The position numbers and the translations under genes are program-made. 40,236 nt of DNA, taken from Calditrichota bacterium (GTDB lineage Bacteria > Electryoneota > AABM5-125-24 > Hatepunaeales > Hatepunaeaceae). Of the stretch, positions 8,075-16,618 are shown in pieces; positions within the stretch are counted from its first letter, which is position 1; each line of letters begins with the position of its first letter. Below the pieces are notes generated by a model that worked only from the letters and a program-made list of their open reading frames with translations, made no database searches and had not been told where the DNA came from. Where the stretch lies: assembly GCA_016867855.1 (NCBI GenBank), contig VGIO01000006.1:1-40236 (forward strand), given 5' to 3'.

Positions 8075-8103
8075 GTAAGAAAGTGAGAAAGTTCAAAAGT
8101 AAT

Positions 8104-8205
8104 AAGGAAGAGAGTATCCTACTTGTTCGCTTGCTCACTTGCTCACTTGCCTACTTTCTACCTTAACAAATCCAAAATTCAAAATCCAAAATCTAAAATT
8201 CCAGC
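8104..8205. repeat. Low-complexity repeat block before the first RND permease
   Basis: Two repeat types adjoin here: CTTGCTCACTTGCTCACTTG-like units (about 8129-8150) and AAATCCAAAATTCAAAATCC-like units (about 8165-8200). The second matches the unit in the korB-korC gap. The block supplies a spurious in-frame upstream extension (TTG at 8139) to the next gene. Confidence 0.55.
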
Positions 8206-8207
8206 CA

Positions 8208-11200
8208 ATGCCTCTTCCTCTTGATGTTCAGCGCACTCCGTTCTACTTCTCCATCAAAAGACCGGTGACGGCGACGATGGTCGTGTTGACGGTCATCGTG
8301 TTTGGCATATTGTCGCTGCGCCTGCTGCCGATTAATATGATGCCGCCGATTTCGTATCCTTCAGTGACGGTGCGCACTGAATTTCCCGGCTCGGCGCCGG
8401 AAGAAGTGGAAGAGATTGTTACGCGTCCGTTGGAACAATCGCTGGGCATTGTCAGCAATTTGGTCAATATAACATCGTCTTCACGCGCCGGCGTTAGCGA
8501 TATAACGCTTGAATTCGATTGGGACACGGATATGAATAGAGCGACGCAGGATGTTCGGGAGAAAATCGACCTGGTCTATCTACCCGATGATGTCCAACCG
8601 CCGCTCATCTTGCGCTATGACCCCAATCTTGACCCGCTGATGCGCCTTGCGTTAATTTCTGACTCTATCGATCAGCGCGAATTACGGCGCTTGGGCGAGG
8701 ATGTCGTCAAGCGCGAACTTGAGAAATTGACCGGCGTGGCAGCGGTAAAAATCAAGGGTGGGGAAGAGGTGGAGGTGCGGGTCGCGTTAGACGCCCACAA
8801 GTTGGAATTGATGCGTATTCCGTTGGAACTTGTCCAATCTCGCCTAGCGGCGGAGAATATCAACATCGCTGGCGGTCGGCTGCTGGACGGTTCAGCGGAA
8901 TATATTCTCAGAACGCAAAACGAGTTCATCTCGCCGGACGAAATCGGCAGCATTATAATATTCTCCAAAGACAACAACATCCGGTTATCGGATATCGCGG
9001 CGGTAGGACTGTCGTCGAAGGAAGAGACGATTTACACGCAGGCTCAGGGCAAGCCGTCAGTTGAATTGGAAATCTTCCGTGAGAGCGAAGCCAATCCCAT
9101 CACTATCTCCACGGCTGTGCAAAAGCGGCTTTTTGGATTGTCCGCCGGTAAGAAAGACCCGCCAAAGGCGCAGCCTAAAGGCGGCGCTAAAGGCCAGCCG
9201 TCCTCCCGGCGTTTCGGACCACCGCCTATAGCCGAGATGCTGCCTGCTTCGGCGCATATTATCACCGGCGCCGACCAATCCGAATTCATCAAATTAGCCA
9301 TTGGGGAAGTCCAATCTGCGGCAATCATCGGCGGTTTGTTGGCGATATTGGTCTTGTGGGTATTTCTGCGTAAATGGATAGATATATTTATCGTGGCATT
9401 AGTCATACCTGTTTCGTTAGTCTGCGCATTTGCCGCGATGAACCTGTGGGATATAACTCTAAATATGATGTCTTTAGGCGGGCTTGCCCTCGGCGTGGGG
9501 ATGATGGTGGATAATGCGATTGTGGTCGTAGAGTCGATTTACCGGCGACGAGCGATTGGCGAAGAACCCGAAGTCGCCGCAGTGCGTGGAACGCGCATCG
9601 TTGGCAGCGCTGTCACATCTTCGACTCTGACAACCTTGGTCGTGTTCTTTCCGATAGTGTTTGTAACCGGCATTGCCGGACAAATTTTCAGTGATTTAGC
9701 GCTGACGATTGTCATTTCGCTGTCGATGTCGCTCATCGTAGCGCTCTTTTTTGTCCCGATGTTAGCCGCGCGCTGGACGGTTAAAGTGAGTAGTGAGGAG
9801 GCAGTAGGCGAGTTGACTCCGCCACAAGCCACCTTGCGCACGGTCATCGCCCGTCTCAGCCGTGGCTGGCGGTCTATTCTGGGCAATAAATCTCATCTAA
9901 GATGGTTGATATTTCTACCGTTGGCGATGTTCTCAATCATTCGATTTATTACTGGTATATTATTAGTTAGCGTTGTCTGGATCGGCTGGTGGGCGCTTGA
10001 AATAATCATTGCCATTTCAAGAATTACATTAGCCAAATTTAACCGTCTTCCAGCAAAACGGTTGAAAATGGGCGCGTGGTCGCTGCGGGCTATAAACAAA
10101 TCGACTGAGGCTTATGGCAGCCTTTTAGCGCTTTGGATGAAGCGTCCTGTAATCGTGGTGTTTCTAGCGGTAGGATTGATGGGGATATCTTACGGCGTGT
10201 TTGCCCCACGCTTGGGCAGTATTTTAGTGCCGAGTTTTAGCCAGGGCTTATTCGATATTCGATTGACCTTACCAATAGGCACGCCTCTGCAGCGAACCGT
10301 CGAAGTCGCACGGTTGATTGAGTTAGAAGTAAGGAGGCAGCCCGGAATTCGAACAACATCGCTGCGCGCCGGAGAGGATATCGCAGCCGGTTCGGATGTC
10401 CAATCTGGGTCGCATACAGCGGTTGTTACCGTGCGGCTCGCCTCCGGCAAATATTTGGAGGCTCGCGAAGCGGCTGTCGTCGAAAAAGTTCGCGAGAAGG
10501 CTGAAAACATCCCCGGACTGGAGATTTTAATCGCTCATCCGACCCTCTTTACTTTCAAACAGCCATTGGAGATTATCCTCCGTGATGATGATTTAAACAT
10601 ATTGAAAAAACGCAATGAGAGCATACTTTCGATTTTAAATCAAGCGCCATATTTAGCGGATATCGAATCGACCGTTAAGCCGGGGCATCCCGAAATAAAC
10701 ATTCGTTTCGATCGCGATAAGTTGGCGCTGCTGGGCTTGTCCGCAGGCGAGACTGCCCAGCGCGTGAAGACTATGGTGCATGGCGCCATCCCAACTAAAC
10801 TGCGCGAAGCCGACAAACGCATCGATATCCGCGTCAACATCGAGGGCTTCTCCACACTTTCAACAAGTGATACCCCAGCCTCAAACGATACAACTTTTTC
10901 ATCATCATCGTTTAATCCGGCTGTCAAAGCCGATTATGACCGCCTTAAACGGCTGGTTATCAATCCAAATCAGACTATTCCGGTGGCGCTTGAGGACATC
11001 GCTGTTCTAACAGTGCAGGAAGGACCGGCTGAAATCCGACATGTAGGTTCGGTGCGCAGCGCGGTGGTTACCGCTGATGTTAAAGGAATAGACATAAAAC
11101 GCGCGACTGAAAATATAGCGCTTCAACTATCCGAATTAAATTTAACGCCCGGTATCGATTGGACGATTGGCGGGCAGAAGGAAGAGATGGAAAGTTCGCT

Positions 11201-11702
11201 CGCTAGTCTGAAGTTGGCGCTTGGACTAGCCATATTCCTCGTTTATGTCGTGATGGCTTCGCAATTTGAGTCGTTTGGGATGCCGTTTTTAGTGCTGCTC
11301 ACGATTCCTGTATCTTTAGCCGGCGTCATCCCTGTATTGTTCCTGTTCAATATTCCATTATCTGTAATGGTATTTCTCGGTTTAATTGTTTTGGTCGGAA
11401 TCGTAGTCAACAATTCAATCGTCTTGGTCGATTACATTAATCAATTAAGAAAAGACGAGAAATTCGATTCGCTGGATAGTGCGATTATCAACGCTGCTAA
11501 GACGCGGTTGCGTCCTATATTGATGACGACTCTCACGACCATTTTAGGCTTGCTGCCGATGGCGCTCGGCTTGGGCGAAGGCGCCGAAATGCGCAAGCCG
11601 ATGGCGATAACCGTGATGGTCGGACTCGCATTTTCGTTGTTAGTGAGTTTAGTTTTCATCCCGACACTGTATAGAGCCACGGCGAGGAAGAAAGAAAGGT
11701 GA
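8208..11702 (+). CDS. RND family efflux permease (HAE1/AcrB-like), first of two
   Basis: A protein of about 1164 residues, longer than the usual ~1040. TM1 begins FSIKRPVTATMVVLTVIVFG, followed by LLPINMMPPISYPSVTV and EFPGSAPEEVEEIVTRPLE, the canonical RND N-terminus. TM4 carries GLALGVGMMVDNAIVVVESI with the proton-relay Asp, here DN instead of DD, and TM10-12 carry VGIVVNNSIVLVDYIN. Extra material includes a Lys/Pro/Gly-rich loop near residue 320, a segment with two additional hydrophobic stretches near residues 565-600 between TM6 and TM7, and a Ser/Thr-rich loop near residue 890. The ATG at 8208 is chosen because further upstream the frame runs through low-complexity repeat. No clear Shine-Dalgarno sequence precedes it. 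Substrate unknown. Confidence 0.92.
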   Translation: MPLPLDVQRTPFYFSIKRPVTATMVVLTVIVFGILSLRLLPINMMPPISYPSVTVRTEFPGSAPEEVEEIVTRPLEQSLGIVSNLVNITSSSRAGVSDITLEFDWDTDMNRATQDVREKIDLVYLPDDVQPPLILRYDPNLDPLMRLALISDSIDQRELRRLGEDVVKRELEKLTGVAAVKIKGGEEVEVRVALDAHKLELMRIPLELVQSRLAAENINIAGGRLLDGSAEYILRTQNEFISPDEIGSIIIFSKDNNIRLSDIAAVGLSSKEETIYTQAQGKPSVELEIFRESEANPITISTAVQKRLFGLSAGKKDPPKAQPKGGAKGQPSSRRFGPPPIAEMLPASAHIITGADQSEFIKLAIGEVQSAAIIGGLLAILVLWVFLRKWIDIFIVALVIPVSLVCAFAAMNLWDITLNMMSLGGLALGVGMMVDNAIVVVESIYRRRAIGEEPEVAAVRGTRIVGSAVTSSTLTTLVVFFPIVFVTGIAGQIFSDLALTIVISLSMSLIVALFFVPMLAARWTVKVSSEEAVGELTPPQATLRTVIARLSRGWRSILGNKSHLRWLIFLPLAMFSIIRFITGILLVSVVWIGWWALEIIIAISRITLAKFNRLPAKRLKMGAWSLRAINKSTEAYGSLLALWMKRPVIVVFLAVGLMGISYGVFAPRLGSILVPSFSQGLFDIRLTLPIGTPLQRTVEVARLIELEVRRQPGIRTTSLRAGEDIAAGSDVQSGSHTAVVTVRLASGKYLEAREAAVVEKVREKAENIPGLEILIAHPTLFTFKQPLEIILRDDDLNILKKRNESILSILNQAPYLADIESTVKPGHPEINIRFDRDKLALLGLSAGETAQRVKTMVHGAIPTKLREADKRIDIRVNIEGFSTLSTSDTPASNDTTFSSSSFNPAVKADYDRLKRLVINPNQTIPVALEDIAVLTVQEGPAEIRHVGSVRSAVVTADVKGIDIKRATENIALQLSELNLTPGIDWTIGGQKEEMESSLASLKLALGLAIFLVYVVMASQFESFGMPFLVLLTIPVSLAGVIPVLFLFNIPLSVMVFLGLIVLVGIVVNNSIVLVDYINQLRKDEKFDSLDSAIINAAKTRLRPILMTTLTTILGLLPMALGLGEGAEMRKPMAITVMVGLAFSLLVSLVFIPTLYRATARKKER

Positions 11703-11791
11703 GCGAAATGGACAATATGAACAGTATGGACATTCGTTCTAAATCATAATAAATTACAACTTTTTTACTCTCTAACTTTCATACTTTCAAA

Positions 11792-14700
11792 CTGTTATAC
11801 GACGAACGACATAAAGGTCTGCCGCTATTCGGTATAAAACGACCAGTTACGACGCTAATGCTGTTGATATCTTTAGTTGTCGTCGGCTTCGTGTCGTGGT
11901 GGGCGATACCTTTAAGACTGCTGCCGGAAGGTTTAAATCCGCCTTTCTTGTGGCTTTGGATTGGCTATCCGAATGCCTCGCCAGAGGAGAATCAAGAGCA
12001 GATTGCCAGGCCTATCGAGGAATTGCTCTGGACGGTCAAGGGCATCAAGGAAATCAACGCCCGCTGTCACTCCAACGGCGTCAATATGTGGCTGGAATTC
12101 ACCCAATCAGCCGATATGGATGTCGCCTATCTACAAGTGCGCGACCGGATGGAGCGGGCGCGCGCTGAACTACCTTCCGATTTGCGTTATTACCGTATTC
12201 ATCGCTACAGCGAAAACGATGAGCCGATTATTTACTTTGGCATTTCTATTACCGGACACTATGACGATCCTTACCGATTAGTCGAGGAAGAGGTCGTCAA
12301 ACCATTGCAGCGCATCGACGGCGTGGCGGCCGTCGAAATGTGGGGCGGACAGAGTAAGCAGGTTCGGGTTGAACTGCAACTCGATCGATTGAAGGCTTTG
12401 AATGTGAATATCGGTGAAGTTGTCCGGCGTTTGCGGCAGGCTGATTTCGCCGTCTCGGCCGGGTCGATTGAGGATGGTGGAACGCGCTACTTTGTCCGCA
12501 TCGATGAGAGATTGAATAACCTCGAGAAATTGGAACAACTCCCTATTGGAACTGCCAAATCTTACAATCTCAACAGCGCGCAACCGGCGGGTATGAATAT
12601 CGCGGACGAACTCAGCGCTCAGTTCAGCGATGACGCGGGCGTAGAAAACCCGCCGATAGTTATTTATCTGAAAGATATCGCCCGGATCTCATATTCCGCG
12701 CCACCGATGCAGTGGATTCAACGGATAGGACGCCGGGACGCTATTCAAATGGGGATCTTTAAGCAGTCGGAAGCCAACACGGTTGAGTTATGTCAACATT
12801 TAAATGCTGTAATCGATGAAATGGAGGACAATCCCCATCTAAAAGGACTGAAGTTCGAGGTTCTTTTCGACCAGGGTAAGTTCATTCGCAATTCGCTTAA
12901 TAATCTAATAGATTCAGGGCTGTGGGGCGGTCTGTTCGCTATAATTGTGTTGTTTTACTTCCTGCGGCGCGTGCGAATGACAGTGTTTGTGGCGGCAGCG
13001 ATTCCGGTGACGATTTTAGCCACCGTGATTTATCTTTACTTTATCGGCTGGTCGCTGGATGTGATAACGCTCTCCGGTTTGATGATATGTGTCGGAATGG
13101 TCGTGGATAATGCGATTGTCGTGACTGAGAACATACATACACGCAAATCGCACGGCGATGAAGCCCGCACCGCGGCTTTAGTCGGCGCGCAGGAGGTCGC
13201 CCTGGCTATCACCCTTGCTACCGGCACAACGATGGTCGTCTTTCTGCCGATTATGCTGATGAGCGGTGACAGGATATTCTCCTTCTATATGTTGCGCATT
13301 GGAATGCCGGTCATTGTGTCGCTTGCCGCCAGCCTGCTAGTTGCGCTGCTGTTCATCCCATTGGCTGTGCAGCGCTTCAGCGGATTAGATCGATCCCACA
13401 ACGGCAAGAGCAAGAGTTCAGATTTTAATCCACCTACTAAAGTCACCTTCATCGAACGCGTCGGGCAGTCGGTCGAGCATTTAGTCCGCCAAGTTCTTAA
13501 TAATCGCAGCAATACACTGATTATTCTACTCCTTATATTAGGCACGACCGCCCTGCCGATGTCGCAGACTATCCACACCGACGAAGAGGAGGGGAATATA
13601 AACGACTTTCACCTGCGGATGCGGTTTCCAGTCTATTATACCCTGGCGCAAATCGACTCGGTGATGCGCAACTTGGAGCGTCAACTTTATGCTAAAGCCG
13701 ACCGCTACGATGTCCGCACGGTCGTTACCGGTTGCCGTCGCGGATTTGGACGGATGCGCGTCTTCTTAAACGAAGCGCCGGATATGAACTGGATCGAAAC
13801 CGTCGGCTTTAAAATCAAGCGTTTAGCAACATTAAAAAAGAACCGCCCCTTAGAGCGCAAAGATGTCATTAAGGAACTAAAAGACAGCCTGAAAGTTCCA
13901 CCCGGCGTCCAGTTGTTTACTTCCTGGCGGCGCGGCGTAGGAGACGAGAACGCCGAATATGTTTCGGTCTATGGCGAAGACAACCAGCGCTTATTGGAAA
14001 TTGTCAGCGACATCGAAACACGCCTCACCCAAATTCCGAAGGTCATCACCATCGAGCCGGACTTGGAAACCGCCGCCGAAGAGATTCAAATCCGCTTCGA
14101 CCGCGACTTGACCGCCCGCTACGGCATCGACCCGGCCGTTGCGGCCATCGGCGTCAGTTCGCTCATTCGCGGCGTTGATTTTTCGGATATCTGGCTGGAC
14201 GAAGCCGGAGTTCGCGTTCCGCTGCATATCGAACTGCAGGAGTCCGACCGCGCAACTTACGACCAACTGCTCAATCTACCGGTTTCCAGCCGCCGCCGGA
14301 CAAGCGCGCGGCTGGGCGATGTCGCCCAAGTCCAGTTCCAACGCGGACTCGGCGAAATAACCCGTGAAAACCGCCGCACACGCATTAGAATTAAAATCAC
14401 TTCCGCCGAAGACAACCCCAAGCGCTTCGGCGAGCAGCTCGACGCTGCGCTGGCATCGCTAACCTTGCCGACCGGTTATGAATGGTCGAAAGGACGCCGC
14501 TTCCGTGATATAGAAGAGCAGGGCAAGCAGCAGCAACAAGCCTGGCTGCTTGCCGCTGTGTTCGTGATGCTGCTGATGGGCGCGCTGTTCGAGTCGTTCA
14601 TTCTGCCGTGGTCGGTTATTGTCACCGTTCCTTTCTCATTCTTCGGCGTCTGGTGGACATTATGGCTGACTGGCACGCAATTCGGCATAATGTCGGCGGT

Positions 14701-15058
14701 CGGTGTCATCGTCCTCATCGGCGTAGTTGTGAACAACGCCATCGTGTTAGTTGACCACATCAACCGCTTGCGCCGAGCCGGTCTTCAACGCGACGACGCC
14801 CTGGCTGTCGGCGCCCGCGAACGTTTTCGACCCATCGCAATGACCGCCTTGACGACCATCTGCGGCTTACTCCCGATGGCATTCGGCTCCGCCAACCTTG
14901 TCGGCATCCCTTACGCGCCAATGGGCAGAACCATCATCGGCGGTTTGCTCACAGCCACCATCTCCACACCCCTCGTCGTGCCGTTGATTTACAGTTATCT
15001 GGAAGATATGCAGGAATGGGTGAAAAAGGCGAGGGGGAAATTTAGGAAGAAAAGGTGA
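11792..15058 (+). CDS. RND family efflux permease, second of two
   Basis: An RND inner-membrane pump of up to ~1088 residues. The first ATG (11858) lies inside TM1, yet the frame upstream encodes DERHKGLPLFGIKRPVTTLM, which matches the conserved cytoplasmic start and TM1 entry of this family. Translation therefore probably begins earlier. No ATG, GTG or TTG occurs between the in-frame stops at 11747-11752 and 11858; CTG at 11792 is the only near-cognate start I would propose. TM4 has GLMICVGMVVDNAIVVTENI, and the C-terminal half repeats this with VGVIVLIGVVVNNAIVLVDH. Two permeases behind one adaptor suggest either a heteromeric MdtBC-like pump or two alternatives sharing the adaptor. Confidence 0.88.
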   Translation: MLYDERHKGLPLFGIKRPVTTLMLLISLVVVGFVSWWAIPLRLLPEGLNPPFLWLWIGYPNASPEENQEQIARPIEELLWTVKGIKEINARCHSNGVNMWLEFTQSADMDVAYLQVRDRMERARAELPSDLRYYRIHRYSENDEPIIYFGISITGHYDDPYRLVEEEVVKPLQRIDGVAAVEMWGGQSKQVRVELQLDRLKALNVNIGEVVRRLRQADFAVSAGSIEDGGTRYFVRIDERLNNLEKLEQLPIGTAKSYNLNSAQPAGMNIADELSAQFSDDAGVENPPIVIYLKDIARISYSAPPMQWIQRIGRRDAIQMGIFKQSEANTVELCQHLNAVIDEMEDNPHLKGLKFEVLFDQGKFIRNSLNNLIDSGLWGGLFAIIVLFYFLRRVRMTVFVAAAIPVTILATVIYLYFIGWSLDVITLSGLMICVGMVVDNAIVVTENIHTRKSHGDEARTAALVGAQEVALAITLATGTTMVVFLPIMLMSGDRIFSFYMLRIGMPVIVSLAASLLVALLFIPLAVQRFSGLDRSHNGKSKSSDFNPPTKVTFIERVGQSVEHLVRQVLNNRSNTLIILLLILGTTALPMSQTIHTDEEEGNINDFHLRMRFPVYYTLAQIDSVMRNLERQLYAKADRYDVRTVVTGCRRGFGRMRVFLNEAPDMNWIETVGFKIKRLATLKKNRPLERKDVIKELKDSLKVPPGVQLFTSWRRGVGDENAEYVSVYGEDNQRLLEIVSDIETRLTQIPKVITIEPDLETAAEEIQIRFDRDLTARYGIDPAVAAIGVSSLIRGVDFSDIWLDEAGVRVPLHIELQESDRATYDQLLNLPVSSRRRTSARLGDVAQVQFQRGLGEITRENRRTRIRIKITSAEDNPKRFGEQLDAALASLTLPTGYEWSKGRRFRDIEEQGKQQQQAWLLAAVFVMLLMGALFESFILPWSVIVTVPFSFFGVWWTLWLTGTQFGIMSAVGVIVLIGVVVNNAIVLVDHINRLRRAGLQRDDALAVGARERFRPIAMTALTTICGLLPMAFGSANLVGIPYAPMGRTIIGGLLTATISTPLVVPLIYSYLEDMQEWVKKARGKFRKKR

Positions 15059-15169
15059 GGAAAGACTTGCATTACTCAAATAATACATCTATATTAATAT
15101 TGAGCGATCAGATAAAGAATTTGAAAGTAATAATTTACACTTTAAAACTAATATGCCTATGAGGTCATT

Positions 15170-16606
15170 ATGCAAAAAGCCATCATAATTTACATAGCAT
15201 TGCTCGCTCTTAGAACCATTGAACTCCAAGCACAAGTTATTGAAAAAATTTGGGAAAGGTTTTACAGAAGCGCTCCCGACTCTTCAACTATTGATGATTA
15301 CTGTCGTGGATTTGTCCCTTTGTCTGATGGGGGGTATTTAGTTTCAGCAGCATACCAGAATCGATATGGTTGGTATTCCTGGATTTTCCGAGCCGATTTT
15401 GATGGTGAGATAGTTTGGGAAGACCGCTATCCGCCGGAATCGCCTCGTAACCGGGGCTACTTACTTCGATATAATGAAGACGAATGTCTGCTGATGTCTT
15501 CCTGCTTGGTGGATGGCAGAACCCAGGCCCATCTTACCTGCATTTCAAACGAAGGAGATGTTCCTTGGGAAAGAACATATCCTTGCGAAGTAGGCGATGT
15601 GCCGCTTGGAGTATTAGTCTTGCAGGACGGAACCATTTTCCTTGAAACCTATCGAGCAAGCCGTGACTCGTCGGAACGATATGTTATAACTTTAATAGAC
15701 CAAAGCGGATTTGAGTTCGATTCGCGCGCTTATGGCCATTATTTCAGTCTTGGTGGTTGCCAAATTGAACCAGACCGCATTGTTCTGGCATCTACAGTGC
15801 AGGTGGATCGCTATCATAATGCGCCGGCGGTATTCGTAGTAAACTCGCATGGCGATTCGCTGGATTATCGAACCTTCCCGGCTCAATTATATCTGCATAA
15901 TTTCGGAGTCAGTCAATTATACGATGGCAATTTACTTATTTATGGTGTTTATGGAGAAATTCTTTATTCTTATTTTATTAAATTAAATCGAAACTGTCAA
16001 ATGATATGGTCAGCCTATTATGACAATGTGAGATATTCATATTTCAATGATTTAGCAAATTTATCCGATGATAGAATTGTATTTGCGGGTAATAATATTG
16101 GCTCGCGAGCATGGATTGGAGAGATAAATCCGTGGGGTGAATTCGCCTGCGACCAATCTGACTCCGGTTTAGGCTGGGGATATTTCTGTAAAATAAGAGT
16201 TATCGACGATGATAATGTTATTGTATCCGGCATAACCTTACCAAGACCGGATATGCATCAAGATGATTCTTATAACAGAAATATATGGGTAGCACGTTAC
16301 TCAATCCCGCGCTTATCAGTAAGAAATACAATACCGTATTTGACCGAAAATTATATCTTTCGACCATTTCCAAATCCATTTAATTCAAATATTTATATAC
16401 CTATTGAAATATTTTCGGATTGTAATCCGTCACTTCAAATCAGCGATGAGTCTGGCCGAAATATTCTTTTTTTACCGTCAGAGGTTCTACAAACTGGAAA
16501 ATATACATATTATTGGGAATTTTCAGAATTACCAAGCGGGGCTTATTTTTTTCATTATTTCAATGGTCGTTCTATAATCGCTTATAAAATACTAAAAACA
16601 AAATAA
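15170..16606 (+). CDS. Secreted protein with C-terminal T9SS sorting domain
   Basis: A 478-residue exported protein. A signal peptide (MQKAIIIYIALLALRTIELQAQ) precedes repeated blade-like segments such as LSDGGYLVSAAYQ, LVLQDGTIFLETYR, LYDGNLLIYGVYG and LSDDRIVFAGNN, which look like a beta-propeller. From about residue 400 the pattern FRPFPNPFNSNIYIPIEI ... LQISDESGRNI ... LPSGAYFFHYFN ... YKILKTK is a Por/T9SS type A sorting domain, removed or used as anchor during export across the outer membrane. The gene is AT-rich compared with the RND genes. It ends 12 bases before the next T9SS gene, which has AAAAGGATA ahead of its ATG, so both are probably co-transcribed. Function unknown. Confidence 0.8.
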   Translation: MQKAIIIYIALLALRTIELQAQVIEKIWERFYRSAPDSSTIDDYCRGFVPLSDGGYLVSAAYQNRYGWYSWIFRADFDGEIVWEDRYPPESPRNRGYLLRYNEDECLLMSSCLVDGRTQAHLTCISNEGDVPWERTYPCEVGDVPLGVLVLQDGTIFLETYRASRDSSERYVITLIDQSGFEFDSRAYGHYFSLGGCQIEPDRIVLASTVQVDRYHNAPAVFVVNSHGDSLDYRTFPAQLYLHNFGVSQLYDGNLLIYGVYGEILYSYFIKLNRNCQMIWSAYYDNVRYSYFNDLANLSDDRIVFAGNNIGSRAWIGEINPWGEFACDQSDSGLGWGYFCKIRVIDDDNVIVSGITLPRPDMHQDDSYNRNIWVARYSIPRLSVRNTIPYLTENYIFRPFPNPFNSNIYIPIEIFSDCNPSLQISDESGRNILFLPSEVLQTGKYTYYWEFSELPSGAYFFHYFNGRSIIAYKILKTK

Positions 16607-16618
16607 AAGGATACTTAA

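Noticed and set aside
8139-8207. Upstream extension of the first RND permease
   Set aside because: It is encoded by low-complexity repeat (LTCLLSTLTNPKFKIQNLKF) and does not resemble the RND N-terminus, which begins properly after 8208.
11708-11749. A 13-codon ORF before the second RND permease as a leader peptide
   Set aside because: The sequence is itself repetitive (ATGGACAATATGAACAGTAT), with no attenuator-like hairpin or regulatory codon run.
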